Positions 1 through 9,864 of a stretch of 40,107 nucleotides of DNA are shown in pieces. The notes beneath the pieces are model-generated. The model was given only the letters and a program-made list of their open reading frames with translations, was not told the DNA's origin and made no database searches. Each line of letters opens with the position of its first letter. Position 1 is the stretch's first letter. The translations under genes were made by a program, and so were the position numbers. The DNA is from Neisseria gonorrhoeae (GTDB lineage Bacteria > Pseudomonadota > Gammaproteobacteria > Burkholderiales > Neisseriaceae), in NCBI RefSeq assembly GCF_003315235.1, contig NZ_QNRU01000018.1, positions 1 to 40,107 of the forward strand, given 5' to 3'.

Positions 1-275
1 TGTGCCATTGTCCGGGCAGGACGGCTTTGAACATGGACGACAGGGGATAGGCGGGGCGGCCGCGGCGGTCTCTGAGGTAACGGGTTTTTTGACGGTTCAG
101 GTATTGTTCGATCGGCTGCCAATCAATCACCTGGTCCAACTCCGATAGCGGGAAGCGGCCGATGTGTTTGGCAGTCATGGCTTGGGCGGTTTGCCGGAAG
201 AAGGTGCTCATGGGAAATCCCCTAAATGCCTTGGTGGGAATTTAGGGGATTTTAGGGGAATTTTGCAAAGGTCTC
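1..275 (-). mobile_element. IS5-type insertion sequence, 5' end only (runs off window)
   Basis: An open frame on the minus strand starts at an ATG at 211-209 and stays open for 70 codons to the window edge. It begins MSTFFRQTAQAM and contains DWQPIEQYLNRQ and RRGRPAYPLSSMFKA, which I recognise as the N-terminal part of the IS5/IS1106-type transposase common in Neisseria. Upstream of the ATG, 212-275 carries repeated TTTAGGGGA motifs and ends with GCAAAGGTCTC (265-275), the reverse complement of the GAGACCTTTGC terminus typical of these elements. The element therefore ends about 70 bp before dnaJ. Whether the copy is intact cannot be seen. Seen: frame and terminus. Known: family identity. A short remnant of the same element recurs near 20862-20900. 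Confidence 0.85.
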
Positions 276-344
276 AGTCTGTTTGTCTTGTGTTTTGCGC
301 AATTGCCCTCATTTTAAGCCGTGATTTTATTTTTAGATGAAAAA

Positions 345-1466
345 ATGAGTAATCAAGATTTTTATGCGACGCTGGGTGTGGCAAGAGCAGCTACCGATGA
401 TGAGATTAAAAAAGCCTACCGTAAATTGGCGATGAAATACCATCCCGACCGCAATCCTGACAATAAAGAGGCGGAAGAGAAGTTTAAAGAAGTACAAAAG
501 GCGTATGAAACTTTGTCCGACAAGGAAAAGCGTGCCATGTACGACCAGTATGGTCATGCGGCGTTTGAAGGCGGCGGACAGGGGGGCTTCGGAGGGTTTG
601 GCGGATTTGGCGGTGCGCAGGGTTTTGACTTTGGGGATATTTTCAGCCAAATGTTTGGAGGTGGTTCGGGGCGCGCCCAGCCTGATTATCAGGGTGAGGA
701 CGTGCAGGTCGGTATCGAAATCACGCTTGAAGAAGCCGCAAAAGGTGTGAAGAAACGCATCAATATTCCGACTTATGAAGCGTGTGATGTCTGCAACGGC
801 AGCGGCGCGAAACCGGGGGCATCCCCGGAAACCTGCCCGACTTGCAAAGGTTCGGGTACGGTGCACATCCAGCAGGCGATTTTCCGTATGCAGCAGACTT
901 GTCCGACCTGCCGCGGTGCGGGCAAACATATTAAAGAACCTTGCGTCAAATGCCGTGGCGTGGGGCGGAATAAGGCGGTCAAGACGGTGGAAGTCAATAT
1001 TCCCGCCGGTATCGATGACGGGCAGCGTATCCGTTTGAGCGGTGAAGGCGGGCCGGGTATGCACGGCGCGCCTGCCGGCGACCTGTATGTAACCGTCCGC
1101 ATTCGGGCGCATAAGATTTTCCAACGCGATGGTTTGGATTTGCATTGCGAACTGCCGATTAGTTTTGCCACGGCTGCTTTGGGCGGGGAGTTAGAAGTGC
1201 CGACCTTGGACGGCAAAGTCAAGCTCACCGTCCCCAAAGAAACCCAAACCGGCAGGAGGATGCGCGTGAAAGGTAAGGGTGTCAAATCTTTACGCAGCAG
1301 CGCGACCGGCGATTTGTACTGCCATATTGTTGTCGAAACGCCTGTCAATTTGACCGACCGTCAAAAAGAGCTTTTGGAAGAATTTGAGCGGATTTCTACG
1401 GGCTTGGAAAACCAAACGCCGCGCAAGAAATCGTTTTTAGACAAGCTGCGCGATTTGTTTGATTGA
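345..1466 (+). CDS. dnaJ: Chaperone DnaJ (Hsp40)
   Basis: Cytoplasmic co-chaperone of 373 residues that stimulates the ATPase of DnaK and hands it unfolded clients. The J domain is at residues 1-70 with the HPD triad at 33-35. A Gly/Phe-rich linker (about 76-110) follows, then four CxxCxGxG zinc-binding repeats ([32 protein letters not shown], about 145-205) and a C-terminal substrate-binding region. It is a complete type I DnaJ. The frame is open upstream from a GTG at 321, but the ATG at 345 ([11 protein letters not shown]) matches the family N-terminus. The Shine-Dalgarno is weak. The IS end lies about 70 bp upstream, so the native promoter may be displaced or shortened. A hairpin with a T-run follows the stop. 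Confidence 0.97.
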   Translation: MSNQDFYATLGVARAATDDEIKKAYRKLAMKYHPDRNPDNKEAEEKFKEVQKAYETLSDKEKRAMYDQYGHAAFEGGGQGGFGGFGGFGGAQGFDFGDIFSQMFGGGSGRAQPDYQGEDVQVGIEITLEEAAKGVKKRINIPTYEACDVCNGSGAKPGASPETCPTCKGSGTVHIQQAIFRMQQTCPTCRGAGKHIKEPCVKCRGVGRNKAVKTVEVNIPAGIDDGQRIRLSGEGGPGMHGAPAGDLYVTVRIRAHKIFQRDGLDLHCELPISFATAALGGELEVPTLDGKVKLTVPKETQTGRRMRVKGKGVKSLRSSATGDLYCHIVVETPVNLTDRQKELLEEFERISTGLENQTPRKKSFLDKLRDLFD

Positions 1467-1486
1467 TTTTAAGGTTCGGAAACAAG

Positions 1487-1525
1487 CAGCCGTATCGGGG
1501 AACCTCCCTGATACGGCTGTTTTTG
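1487..1525 (+). terminator. Intrinsic terminator of dnaJ
   Basis: A 13-14 bp stem (CAGCCGTATC arm at 1487, reverse complement ending at 1519, one mismatch) with a short loop is followed by TTTTT at 1520. It lies 20 bp after the dnaJ stop. It is one of the few terminators in the window not built from uptake sequences. Confidence 0.85.
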
Positions 1526-1603
1526 TTCGTTTGGAAATAGTTTTTATTTTCAATTGGGTATGGGCAGGGTGGGATAATTGTTTTTAACTGTTCTTTTTAA
1601 AAC

Positions 1604-1632
1604 TTGACATCATGGCGTGATGCCAACAATAT
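1604..1632 (+). promoter_or_regulatory. Candidate sigma-70 promoter of the OPT transporter gene
   Basis: A perfect TTGACA (1604-1609) is followed after 17 bp by CAATAT (1627-1632), a weak -10. It sits 29-57 bp before the ATG at 1661, with AAGGAAG as ribosome binding site just before the start. The -35 is convincing, the -10 less so. Confidence 0.5.
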
Positions 1633-1660
1633 GTGAACGTCTGTTGTCAAAGGAAGAATA

Positions 1661-3679
1661 ATGAATAAATCTTTATCCGGTTCGGTAGAAAAATACCGCG
1701 AACTGACGCTCCGAGGCATGATACTCGGCGCATTGATCACTGTAATTTTTACTGCGTCTAACGTTTACCTCGGTTTGAAAGTCGGGCTGACCTTTGCCTC
1801 GTCGATTCCGGCGGCGGTGATTTCGATGGCGGTTTTAAAATTTTTCAAAGGCAGCAATATTTTGGAAAACAACATGGTGCAGACCCAAGCCTCGGCTGCG
1901 GGTACGCTTTCAACCATCATCTTCGTCCTGCCCGGTTTGCTGATGGCGGGCTACTGGAGCGGTTTCCCGTTTTGGCAGACGACGCTTTTATGTATTGCCG
2001 GCGGGATTTTGGGGGTGATTTTCACCATTCCGCTGCGTTACGCGATGGTGGTGAAAAGCGATTTGCCTTATCCGGAAGGTGTGGCGGCTGCTGAAATTTT
2101 GAAAGTGGGCGGTCATGAAGAAGGGGATGACCGTCAGGGCGGCAGCGGTATCAAAGAGCTGGCGGCCGGCGGCGCGTTGGCGGGATTGATGAGCTTTTGC
2201 GCCGGAGGTCTGCGTGTGATTGCCGATAGCGCGAGTTATTGGTTTAAAAGCGGTACGGCAATTTTCCAACTGCCGATGGGCTTTTCACTGGTCTTGTTGG
2301 GCGCGGGTTATTTGGTCGGACTGACGGGCGGCATCGCCATCCTGCTGGGCATTTCGATTGCTTGGGGTATTGCCGTGCCGTATTTCTCCTCACACATTCC
2401 GCAACCTTCCGATATGGAAATGGCGGCGTTTGCGATGAAGCTGTGGAAGGAAAAAGTGCGTTTTATCGGTGCGGGAACCATAGGTATCGCGGCGGTTTGG
2501 ACGCTTTTGATGCTGCTCAAGCCAATGGTGGAAGGCATGAAGATGTCGTTCAAGAGTTTTGGCGGCGGTGCGCCCGCTACAGAACGCGCCGAACAGGATT
2601 TGTCGCCTAAAGCCATGATTTTCTGGGTGTTGTCTATGATGTTTATTCTAGGCGTGTCGTTTTACCACTTTATCGGCGATTCGCACATTACGGGCGGCAT
2701 GGCGTGGCTTTTGGTGGCGGTTTGCACGCTTTTGGCTTCCGTCATCGGCTTTTTGGTCGCCGCCGCCTGCGGTTATATGGCAGGTTTGGTCGGCTCGTCT
2801 TCCAGCCCGATTTCCGGCGTGGGCATCGTGTCCATCGTCGTTATTTCACTGGTTTTGCTGCTGGTAGGCGAATCCGGAGGTTTGTTGGCGGATGAGGCCA
2901 ACCGCAAATTCTTACTGGCGTTGACGCTTTTTTGCGGATCGGCAGTAATCTGCGTGGCTTCGATTTCCAACGACAACCTGCAAGACTTGAAAACCGGCTA
3001 CCTGCTCAAAGCTACGCCTTGGCGGCAGCAAGTCGCCCTGATTATCGGCTGTATCGTTGGTGCGCTGGTTATTTCGCCCGTGTTGGAACTGCTTTACGAA
3101 GCCTACGGCTTTACCGGCGCAATGCCGCGCGAAGGCATGGATGCGGCGCAGGCTTTGGCAGCCCCTCAAGCGACTTTGATGACGACCATTGCGTCGGGCA
3201 TTTTCGCCCACAACCTCGAATGGGCGTACATCTTTACCGGTATCGCGATTGGAGCGGTATTAATCGTCGTCGATTTGGTGTTGAAAAAATCATCAGGCGG
3301 TAAACTTGCTCTGCCCGTCCTTGCGGTCGGTATGGGCATTTATCTGCCGCCGTCCGTCAATATGCCCATCGTGGCAGGCGCGGTGTTGGCGGCGGTGTTG
3401 AAACACATCATTGGCAAGAAGGCGGAAAACCGCGAAGGCCGTCTGAAAAACGCCGACCGTATCGGTACGCTTTTCGCGGCAGGCCTGATTGTCGGTGAAA
3501 GCCTGATTGGTGTAATTATGGCGTTTATTATTGCCTTCTCTGTGACCAACGGCGGCTCGGATGCGCCGCTCGCGTTGAATCTGCAAAACTGGGATGCCGC
3601 CGCTTCTTGGTTGGGCTTGGCGTTCTTCGTTACCGGGATGTTTTTCTTTGCACAGCGCGTACTGAAGGCGGGTAGGTAG
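1661..3679 (+). CDS. OPT-family oligopeptide transporter
   Basis: Integral inner-membrane protein of 672 residues. It has some 14-16 hydrophobic segments from residue 20 to the C-terminus and only short loops. The N-terminal stretch ELTLRGMILGALITVIFT and the following NVYLGLKVGLTFASSIPAA are characteristic of the bacterial OPT family (proton-driven oligopeptide or iron-siderophore uptake). The true substrate cannot be read from the sequence. The start has a good Shine-Dalgarno (AAGGAAG, 6-7 nt spacing). The gene is monocistronic, with its own candidate promoter, and converges on rfbC through a shared uptake-sequence hairpin. Length and topology look complete. In Neisseria genomes I know, this gene lies between dnaJ and the rfb cluster at the edge of the capsule locus. 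Confidence 0.9.
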   Translation: MNKSLSGSVEKYRELTLRGMILGALITVIFTASNVYLGLKVGLTFASSIPAAVISMAVLKFFKGSNILENNMVQTQASAAGTLSTIIFVLPGLLMAGYWSGFPFWQTTLLCIAGGILGVIFTIPLRYAMVVKSDLPYPEGVAAAEILKVGGHEEGDDRQGGSGIKELAAGGALAGLMSFCAGGLRVIADSASYWFKSGTAIFQLPMGFSLVLLGAGYLVGLTGGIAILLGISIAWGIAVPYFSSHIPQPSDMEMAAFAMKLWKEKVRFIGAGTIGIAAVWTLLMLLKPMVEGMKMSFKSFGGGAPATERAEQDLSPKAMIFWVLSMMFILGVSFYHFIGDSHITGGMAWLLVAVCTLLASVIGFLVAAACGYMAGLVGSSSSPISGVGIVSIVVISLVLLLVGESGGLLADEANRKFLLALTLFCGSAVICVASISNDNLQDLKTGYLLKATPWRQQVALIIGCIVGALVISPVLELLYEAYGFTGAMPREGMDAAQALAAPQATLMTTIASGIFAHNLEWAYIFTGIAIGAVLIVVDLVLKKSSGGKLALPVLAVGMGIYLPPSVNMPIVAGAVLAAVLKHIIGKKAENREGRLKNADRIGTLFAAGLIVGESLIGVIMAFIIAFSVTNGGSDAPLALNLQNWDAAASWLGLAFFVTGMFFFAQRVLKAGR

Positions 3680-3690
3680 CCTGTCGGAGA

Positions 3691-3722
3691 AAATGCCGTC
3701 TGAAACGTTCGGACGGCATTTT
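3691..3722. terminator. Bidirectional terminator from paired uptake sequences
   Basis: ATGCCGTCTGAA and an imperfect inverted copy (TTCGGACGGCAT) separated by ACG form a hairpin flanked by AAA and TTTTT. It lies between the convergent OPT gene and rfbC and can serve both. Confidence 0.85.
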
Positions 3723-4280
3723 TTATCGGGAAAGCGTAAGGCGGAGCTTTTCGGCTTGTGCCCACGTTTTGCCGGCAAGGTCTTTGGGCGAAAGCAGCGG
3801 CGCGGTTTGAAGCGGCCAGCCTATGCCGATTGCCGGGTCGTTCCATATTAAAACCTGTTCGGTTTCAGGGTTGTAATAGTCCGTGCATTTGTACACGACT
3901 TCCGCCGCGTCGCCCAAAACGCAAAAACCGTGTGCGAAGCCTTCGGGTATCCAAAGCTGGTATCGGTTTTGCGCCGACAAGGTTGCGCCCGCCCATTTGC
4001 CGAAAGTCGGCGAACCTTCGCGCATATCGACGGCCACGTCGAACACTTCGCCGACAACTACGCGTACGAGTTTGCCTTGGGTGTTTTCGGTTTGGTAGTG
4101 CAGGCCGCGCAATACGCCTTTGCTGGAGTTGGAGTGGTTTTCTTGCACGAAAGTTCGATCGGCAATATTTTCTTTGAACCATCCGTCGCGGAATGTTTCC
4201 ATAAAAAAACCGCGCCCGTCTGTGAAGACTTGCGGTTTTAAAAGTTTTACGTCGGGGAGGGCGGTGTCGATGATGTCCAT
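3723..4280 (-). CDS. rfbC: dTDP-4-dehydrorhamnose 3,5-epimerase
   Basis: Cytoplasmic cupin-fold epimerase of 185 residues, the RmlC/RfbC step of dTDP-L-rhamnose synthesis. Family marks seen: the N-terminal substrate loop with FTDGRGFFMETF, the catalytic-His motif GVLRGLHYQ, and the cupin strand LWIPEGFAHGFCVLGD. The length matches RmlC. It is the last gene of the minus-strand operon galE-rfbB-rfbA-rfbC. No rfbD-like reductase is visible in the window, so the pathway is incomplete here. This cluster (region D) flanks the capsule locus in meningococci. In unencapsulated strains it borders tex directly, as here. Confidence 0.95.
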   Translation of the reverse strand: MDIIDTALPDVKLLKPQVFTDGRGFFMETFRDGWFKENIADRTFVQENHSNSSKGVLRGLHYQTENTQGKLVRVVVGEVFDVAVDMREGSPTFGKWAGATLSAQNRYQLWIPEGFAHGFCVLGDAAEVVYKCTDYYNPETEQVLIWNDPAIGIGWPLQTAPLLSPKDLAGKTWAQAEKLRLTLSR

Positions 4281-4380
4281 AAAGTCCTTTGGCGGTATCG
4301 TTACCGCTGTTTTTTGCGGTTTGATTTTTTATGCGCGCCGTGCGGCAGGTCGGTTAAGGTGGCGGCGCGGCACGGTTTGG

Positions 4381-4417
4381 ATGCCGTCTGAAAGCCGTCG
4401 GGGCGTTCAGACGGTAT
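4381..4417. terminator. Uptake-sequence hairpin immediately after rfbA
   Basis: ATGCCGTCTGAA (4381) pairs with a variant TTCAGACGGTAT (4406-4417) directly abutting the rfbA stop codon. It is a potential partial terminator or RNA-stability element between rfbA and rfbC. There is no strong T-run in the direction of transcription. Confidence 0.6.
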
Positions 4418-5284
4418 TTATTTGCCGATTAGGTGCAGCAGGTATTGCCCGTAGGCGGTTTTTTCCAAATGTTTTGCGCGTGTTTCCACATCTTTTTTCG
4501 TCAGCCAGCCGTTACGCCAGGCGATTTCTTCGAGGCAGGCGATGTGCAGGTTTTGGATATTTTGCACGGTTTGGACGAAGGAAGCCGCCTCGTGCAGGCT
4601 TTCTTGCGTGCCGGTGTCCAACCACGCGAAACCGCGTCCCAATATTTGAACGGACAGCGAGCCGTCTTCCAGATACATCCGGTTGAGGTCGGAAATTTCC
4701 AATTCGCCGCGTGCGGACGGTTTGAGCTGTTTGGCGAACTCGACGGCGCGGTTGTCGTGGAAGTACAAGCCGGTTACCGCCCAATCGGATTTGGGCTGTT
4801 GCGGTTTCTCTTCGATGGATAAGGCGTTGAAGTTTTCGTCAAATTCAACCACGCCGAAACGCTTGGGGTCTTTAACCCGATAACCGAATACGGTTGCGCC
4901 GTGGGTCTTGGCGGCGGCCTGTTTCAATGTTTGCGTAAATGATTGACCGTAGAAAATATTGTCGCCCAAAATCAGGCAGACATTGCCGTTGCCGATAAAT
5001 TCTTCGCCGATGATAAATGCCTGCGCCAAGCCGTCGGGGCTGGGTTGAACGGCATATTGCAGGCGGATGCCGAAGTCGGAGCCGTCGCCGAGTAGCCGTT
5101 GGAAGGCAGCGTTGTCTTCGGGTGCGGTAATTACCAAAATATCGCGGATTCCCGCCAGCATCAAAACCGACAAGGGGTAATAAATCATCGGTTTGTCGTA
5201 CACGGGCAGCAGTTGTTTGGATACGCCGCGCGTAATCGGATATAGGCGCGTACCGCTGCCGCCTGCCAGTATGATGCCTTTCAT
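4418..5284 (-). CDS. rfbA: Glucose-1-phosphate thymidylyltransferase
   Basis: 288-residue nucleotidyltransferase (RmlA/RfbA) that makes dTDP-glucose from dTTP and glucose-1-phosphate. The N-terminus [16 protein letters not shown] carries the nucleotide-binding GGSGTRL signature. FLGDNIFYG-type ([11 protein letters not shown]), [16 protein letters not shown] and the C-terminal GFAWLDTGT motif are all present. The open frame extends 48 codons further upstream through an uptake-sequence hairpin, but the start at 5284 matches the family and has AAGGAAG upstream. It lies between rfbB (104 bp upstream) and rfbC. It appears complete. Confidence 0.96.
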   Translation of the reverse strand: MKGIILAGGSGTRLYPITRGVSKQLLPVYDKPMIYYPLSVLMLAGIRDILVITAPEDNAAFQRLLGDGSDFGIRLQYAVQPSPDGLAQAFIIGEEFIGNGNVCLILGDNIFYGQSFTQTLKQAAAKTHGATVFGYRVKDPKRFGVVEFDENFNALSIEEKPQQPKSDWAVTGLYFHDNRAVEFAKQLKPSARGELEISDLNRMYLEDGSLSVQILGRGFAWLDTGTQESLHEAASFVQTVQNIQNLHIACLEEIAWRNGWLTKKDVETRAKHLEKTAYGQYLLHLIGK

Positions 5285-5309
5285 CTTTTCTTTCTTCCTT
5301 TGCGATGGG

Positions 5310-5346
5310 TTTTCAGACGGCATTGCGTCGGGATGCCGTCTGAAAA
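5310..5346. other. Uptake-sequence hairpin inside the rfb operon
   Basis: Two inverted perfect ATGCCGTCTGAAA copies 9 bp apart lie between rfbB and rfbA. They could attenuate or process the operon transcript. There is no long T-run. Confidence 0.6.
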
Positions 5347-5388
5347 CTATTTGCCCGTACCTAAGCGTTCCGAACGGCAGTTGCCGTT

Positions 5389-6429
5389 TTATGCGTTTTG
5401 CCGCCGGGTTTTGTTGTCCAAATACCATTGCACGGTTTTGCGGAGGCCGGATTCAAAAGTTTCCAAAGGCAGCCAGCCCAAATCCCGCCTGATTTTCGCC
5501 GCATCGACGGCGTAGCGGGCATCATGGCCGGGGCGGTCTTGTACGAAAGTAATTAAATCTTCATACCGTGCCACGCCGGCCGGTTTTTCGGGGGCGAGTT
5601 CTTCCAAGAGGGCGCAGATGGTTTTGATCACTTCGAGATTGGTTTTTTCATTGTGTCCGCCGATATTGTAGGTTTCGCCGACAACACCTTCGGTAACGAC
5701 CTGATACAGCGCGCGCGCGTGGTCTTCGACAAACAGCCAGTCGCGGATTTGCGCCCCGTCGCCGTACACAGGCAGTGGTTTGCCGGAAAGTGCGTTCAGA
5801 ATCATCAAAGGAATGAGTTTTTCGGGGAATTGTCGGGGGCCGTAATTATTGGAACAGTTGCTGACAATGGAGGGCAGCCTGTAAGTCCGCTGCCACGCGC
5901 GGACAAGGTGGTCGGCGGCGGCTTTGGAGGCGGAGTAGGGGCTGGACGGCGCGTATGGCGTGGTTTCTGTAAACAAATCGTCTGTGCCGTGCAAATCGCC
6001 ATAGACTTCATCGGTAGAAATATGGTGGAAACGGAAGGCTTCGCGTTTTTCAGACGGCATTTGCTGCCAATAGGCGCGCGCAGCTTCCAGCAGGTCGAAT
6101 GTGCCGACGATATTGGTTCGGATAAATTCGCCTGCCGAACCGATGGCGCGGTCGACGTGGCTTTCCGCCGCCAAGTGCATCACGGCATCGGGCCGGTATT
6201 GCGCGAACACGCGGTCGAGTTCGGCGCGGTCGCAAATATCCACTTGCTCAAAAGCGTAGCGGGGATTATCGGCAATGTCGGTCAGCGATTCGAGATTGCC
6301 CGCGTAGGTTAACTTGTCGAGGTTGACGACGGAATCTCGGGTGTTTTGGATAATATGGCGGACGACTGCCGAGCCGATAAAACCCGCGCCGCCGGTAACG
6401 AGGATGTTTTTTTTGCCTGCGGTTTGCAT
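5389..6429 (-). CDS. rfbB: dTDP-glucose 4,6-dehydratase
   Basis: 346-residue NAD-dependent short-chain dehydrogenase-family enzyme (RmlB/RfbB), the second step of the dTDP-deoxyhexose pathway. Seen: the Rossmann glycine motif [14 protein letters not shown] near the N-terminus, the STDEVYGDL motif, the catalytic [10 protein letters not shown] (YxxxK), and [14 protein letters not shown]. Its ATG (6429-6427) directly follows the galE stop (6432-6430), which indicates translational coupling with galE. Length and motifs are those of a full enzyme. Confidence 0.96.
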   Translation of the reverse strand: MQTAGKKNILVTGGAGFIGSAVVRHIIQNTRDSVVNLDKLTYAGNLESLTDIADNPRYAFEQVDICDRAELDRVFAQYRPDAVMHLAAESHVDRAIGSAGEFIRTNIVGTFDLLEAARAYWQQMPSEKREAFRFHHISTDEVYGDLHGTDDLFTETTPYAPSSPYSASKAAADHLVRAWQRTYRLPSIVSNCSNNYGPRQFPEKLIPLMILNALSGKPLPVYGDGAQIRDWLFVEDHARALYQVVTEGVVGETYNIGGHNEKTNLEVIKTICALLEELAPEKPAGVARYEDLITFVQDRPGHDARYAVDAAKIRRDLGWLPLETFESGLRKTVQWYLDNKTRRQNA

Positions 6430-7446
6430 TTAATCCCCATATCTGCCGGGGTTGCGGCTGACCCAACGCCACGAATCTTCCATCATTTGCTGCAAGCCGC
6501 GTTTGGTTTCCCAGCCGGTTTGTTGTTTGGTATGGGACGGGTCGGCATAGGAACACGCCAAGTCGCCGGCGCGGCGGGGTTGGATTCGGTAAGGAATGTG
6601 CAAACCGGATGCGGCCTCAAAGGCGCGGATGATTTCCAAAACGGAATAGGCGCGTCCCGAACCCAAGTTGAACAAATGTACGCCGGCAACGCCGCCTTTC
6701 GCCTTCATTGCCGCGATATGCCCTTCTGCCAAATCCATCACATGGATGTAGTCGCGCATTCCCGTACCGTCGGGGGTCGGATAGTCGCCGCCGAATACCG
6801 ACAGTTGCGGCAGCCTGCCCGAAGCCACTTGACAGATATAGGGCAAAAGATTGTTGGGAACGCCGTTGGGCTGTTCGCCGATAAGTCCGCTTTCGTGCGC
6901 GCCGATCGGGTTGAAATAGCGCAACAAAATCACGCTCCAACGCGGATCGGCTTTTTGGATGTCGGTTAACATCCGCTCCACCATCGCTTTGGACGCACCG
7001 TAAGGATTAGCGGTATCGCCCGGGCGCATATCTTCCGTATAGGGGACTTTTTCCGCATCGCCGTAAACGGTTGCCGACGAGCTGAATACGATTTTCAACA
7101 CGCCCGCGCGCGCCATTTCTTCCGCCAGCACCAGGCTGCCGTAAACATTGTTGCCGTAATATTTTGTCGGCTCGGCAACGCTTTCCCCCACTGCCTTCAA
7201 ACCGGCAAAATGGATGACGGATTCGATTTCATGTTCTGAAAAAATCTGCCTCAAAATCTGACAGTCGCGGATGTCGCCCTGATAAAACGGTATGTTTCTG
7301 CCGGTAATTTGCCGAAGGCGCGGGAGGACGGCGGCAGACGAGTTGCACAGATTATCCAAAATCACGGCATCGTAACCGGATTGGACGAGCGAGACGGCGG
7401 TGTGCGAACCGATAAAGCCGGTGCCGCCGGTAATCAGGACGGTCAT
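6430..7446 (-). CDS. galE: UDP-glucose 4-epimerase
   Basis: 338-residue cytoplasmic enzyme interconverting UDP-glucose and UDP-galactose. In Neisseria it supplies UDP-galactose for the lipooligosaccharide core. Seen: [14 protein letters not shown] (NAD-binding), SSSATVYG, the catalytic [11 protein letters not shown] (YxxxK) and a typical [12 protein letters not shown]-terminal motif. The open frame continues upstream, but the start at 7446 (MTVLITGG) has AAAGGA 7 nt upstream and matches family length. First gene of the galE-rfbB-rfbA-rfbC operon. It is full length, unlike the truncated second galE copy known from encapsulated meningococci. Confidence 0.96.
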   Translation of the reverse strand: MTVLITGGTGFIGSHTAVSLVQSGYDAVILDNLCNSSAAVLPRLRQITGRNIPFYQGDIRDCQILRQIFSEHEIESVIHFAGLKAVGESVAEPTKYYGNNVYGSLVLAEEMARAGVLKIVFSSSATVYGDAEKVPYTEDMRPGDTANPYGASKAMVERMLTDIQKADPRWSVILLRYFNPIGAHESGLIGEQPNGVPNNLLPYICQVASGRLPQLSVFGGDYPTPDGTGMRDYIHVMDLAEGHIAAMKAKGGVAGVHLFNLGSGRAYSVLEIIRAFEAASGLHIPYRIQPRRAGDLACSYADPSHTKQQTGWETKRGLQQMMEDSWRWVSRNPGRYGD

Positions 7447-7560
7447 AAACATTCCTTTCAGATTGTATCGGGCAAAGTATATCAGTATTATCTTCATCTT
7501 TTCCAAACGATTACCCACATTGCGCCGTCGGCTGTTCAGACGGCATCACGGAGGCAATTT
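7447..7560. other. Capsule-null-type junction (cnl) between galE and tex
   Basis: Only 114 bp separate the divergent galE and tex starts. No capsule synthesis or export gene lies on either side within the window. A short galE-tex spacer in place of capsule regions A and C defines the cnl locus described in carried, unencapsulated meningococci and found also in gonococci and N. lactamica. The spacer holds one uptake sequence (7535-7546), the tex Shine-Dalgarno (GGAGG) and a candidate galE promoter on the minus strand (TTGGAA at 7506-7501, 19 bp, TATACT at 7481-7476). The gap size is seen; the assignment rests on known gene order. Confidence 0.8.
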
Positions 7561-9834
7561 ATGAACATCACCCGAATCCTCTCCCAAGAACTCTCCGCCA
7601 CTACCGTGCAAATCAATGCCGCTATCGAGCTTTTGGACGACGGCGCGACCGTCCCCTTTATCGCGCGTTACCGTAAAGAAGCCACGGGCGGGCTGGACGA
7701 TACGCAGCTGCGCCAGCTTGCCGAGCGGCTGCAATACCTGCGCGAGTTGGAAGAGCGCAAGGCCGTTGTGTTAAAAAGCATTGAAGAGCAAGGCAAGCTT
7801 TCAGACGACCTCAGGGCGCAAATCGAAGCCGCCGACAACAAAACCGCGCTGGAAGACCTGTATCTGCCCTACAAGCCCAAACGCCGCACCAAAGCGCAAA
7901 TCGCGCACGAACACGGTTTGCAGCCGCTGGCGGACGTGTTGCTTGCCGAACAGCCGCAGGACGTGGAAGCCGCCGCGCAAGGCTACCTGAACGAAAACAT
8001 CCCCGACGCCAAAGCCGCGCTGGATGGCGCGCGCGCGATTCTGATGGAGCAGTTTGCCGAAGACGCGGAACTCATCGGCACGCTGCGCGACAAGCTGTGG
8101 AACGAAGCCGAAATCCACACGCAAGTCGTTGAAGGCAAAGAAACCGAAGGCGAAAAATTCAGCGATTATTTCGACCGCCGCGAACCCGTGCGCGCCATGC
8201 CCAGCCACCGCGCGCTGGCGGTTTTGCGCGGTCGCAACGAAGGCGTGTTGAACATCGCGCTCAAATACCAGCCCGACGACACGCCGATTACGCAGCAAAG
8301 CGAATACGAGCAAATCATCGCCCGCCGCTTCAAGGTTTCAGACGGCCACAAATGGCTGCGCGACACCGTGCGCCTGACTTGGCGCGCGAAAATCTTTTTG
8401 TCGCTGGAACTCGAAGCTCTCAATCGTTTGAAAGAAGCTGCCGACACTGACGCGATTACCGTGTTCGCCCGCAATCTCAAAGACTTGCTGCTCGCCGCGC
8501 CCGCCGGGCGGCTGACCACTTTGGGACTCGACCCCGGCTACCGCAACGGCGTGAAATGCGCCGTGGTGGACGACACGGGCAAACTGCTGGATACGGTCAT
8601 TGTCTATTTGCATCAAGAAAACAATATGTTGGCAACGTTGTCGCGCCTGATTAAACAACACGGTGTGAAGCTCATCGCCATCGGCAACGGCACCGCCAGC
8701 CGCGAAACCGACAAAATCGCGGGCGAACTGGTGCGCGGAATGCCCGAAAGCAGCCTGCACAAAATCGTCGTTTCCGAAGCCGGCGCGTCGATTTATTCTG
8801 CGTCCGAACTGGCGGCGCGCGAGTTTCCCGACTTAGATGTTTCCCTGCGCGGCGCAGTGTCCATCGCCCGCAGGCTGCAAGACCCGCTTGCCGAGTTGGT
8901 CAAAATCGACCCCAAATCCATCGGCGTGGGGCAGTATCAGCACGACGTGAACCAAAGCCGGCTCGCCAAATCGCTGGACGCGGTGGTCGAAGACTGCGTG
9001 AACGCCGTCGGCGTGGACGCGAACACCGCCTCCGCCCCGCTCTTGGCGCGGATTTCCGGTTTAAATCAAACCCTTGCCCAAAACATCGTCGCCTACCGTG
9101 ATGAAAACGGCGCGTTCGACAGCCGAAAAAAATTGCTAAAAGTACCGCGCTTGGGCGAAAAAACCTTCGAGCAAGCAGCAGGCTTTTTGCGGATTAACGG
9201 CGGCAAAGAGCCGCTGGACGCGAGCGCCGTCCACCCCGAAGCCTATCCCGTCGTCGCCAAAATGCTGGCGCAACAAGGCATTACCGCCGCCGAACTCATC
9301 GGCAACCGCGAGCGTGTGAAGCAAATCAAAGCATCCGACTTCACCGACGAACGCTTCGGTCTGCCGACTATTTTGGACATCCTGTCCGAGCTGGAAAAAC
9401 CCGGCCGCGACCCGCGCGGTGCGTTTCAGACGGCATCGTTTGCCGAAGGCATCCACGAAATCAGCGACTTGCAAGTCGGCATGATACTCGAGGGCGTGGT
9501 CTCCAACGTCGCCAACTTCGGCGCGTTCGTGGACATCGGCGTCCATCAGGACGGCTTGGTGCACATCTCCGCCCTGTCTAATAAGTTCGTCCAAGACCCG
9601 CGCGAAGTGGTGAAAGCCGGCGACGTGGTAAAAGTGAAAGTGCTGGAAGTCGATGCCGCACGCAAACGCATCGCGCTGACCATGCGCTTGGATGACGAAC
9701 CGGGCGGCGCAAAACATAAAATGCCGTCTGAAAACCGCAGCCGCGAACGGACAGCCGGCCGCAAACCCCAACGCAACGACCGCGCCCCGACCAATTCGGC
9801 GATGGCGGATGCGTTTGCGAAGCTGAAGCGGTAA
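7561..9834 (+). CDS. tex: Tex-family transcription accessory / RNA-binding protein
   Basis: 757-residue cytoplasmic nucleic-acid-binding protein of the Tex (YhgF) family. The N-terminal Tex helical region (residues 1-190) includes [17 protein letters not shown] and [17 protein letters not shown] YqgF/RNase H-like domain (about 320-450) has [19 protein letters not shown]. Helix-hairpin-helix motifs (about 490-560) include [17 protein letters not shown]-terminal S1 RNA-binding domain runs from about 645 to 715 ([17 protein letters not shown]). The frame is open further upstream, but ATG 7561 has a strong GGAGG and matches the family N-terminus ([11 protein letters not shown]). In encapsulated meningococci tex lies in region E of the capsule locus. 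A diverged partial copy of its 3' end follows the R-M cassette at 13051-13251. Confidence 0.95.
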   Translation: MNITRILSQELSATTVQINAAIELLDDGATVPFIARYRKEATGGLDDTQLRQLAERLQYLRELEERKAVVLKSIEEQGKLSDDLRAQIEAADNKTALEDLYLPYKPKRRTKAQIAHEHGLQPLADVLLAEQPQDVEAAAQGYLNENIPDAKAALDGARAILMEQFAEDAELIGTLRDKLWNEAEIHTQVVEGKETEGEKFSDYFDRREPVRAMPSHRALAVLRGRNEGVLNIALKYQPDDTPITQQSEYEQIIARRFKVSDGHKWLRDTVRLTWRAKIFLSLELEALNRLKEAADTDAITVFARNLKDLLLAAPAGRLTTLGLDPGYRNGVKCAVVDDTGKLLDTVIVYLHQENNMLATLSRLIKQHGVKLIAIGNGTASRETDKIAGELVRGMPESSLHKIVVSEAGASIYSASELAAREFPDLDVSLRGAVSIARRLQDPLAELVKIDPKSIGVGQYQHDVNQSRLAKSLDAVVEDCVNAVGVDANTASAPLLARISGLNQTLAQNIVAYRDENGAFDSRKKLLKVPRLGEKTFEQAAGFLRINGGKEPLDASAVHPEAYPVVAKMLAQQGITAAELIGNRERVKQIKASDFTDERFGLPTILDILSELEKPGRDPRGAFQTASFAEGIHEISDLQVGMILEGVVSNVANFGAFVDIGVHQDGLVHISALSNKFVQDPREVVKAGDVVKVKVLEVDAARKRIALTMRLDDEPGGAKHKMPSENRSRERTAGRKPQRNDRAPTNSAMADAFAKLKR

Positions 9835-9864
9835 AATAATCGAAGAGTTTATGGATTTTGACTT

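Noticed and set aside
4291-4315. Terminator-like hairpin GCGGTATCGTTACCGC with T-run
   Set aside because: It points along the plus strand, against the direction of the rfb operon, with no plus-strand gene to end.
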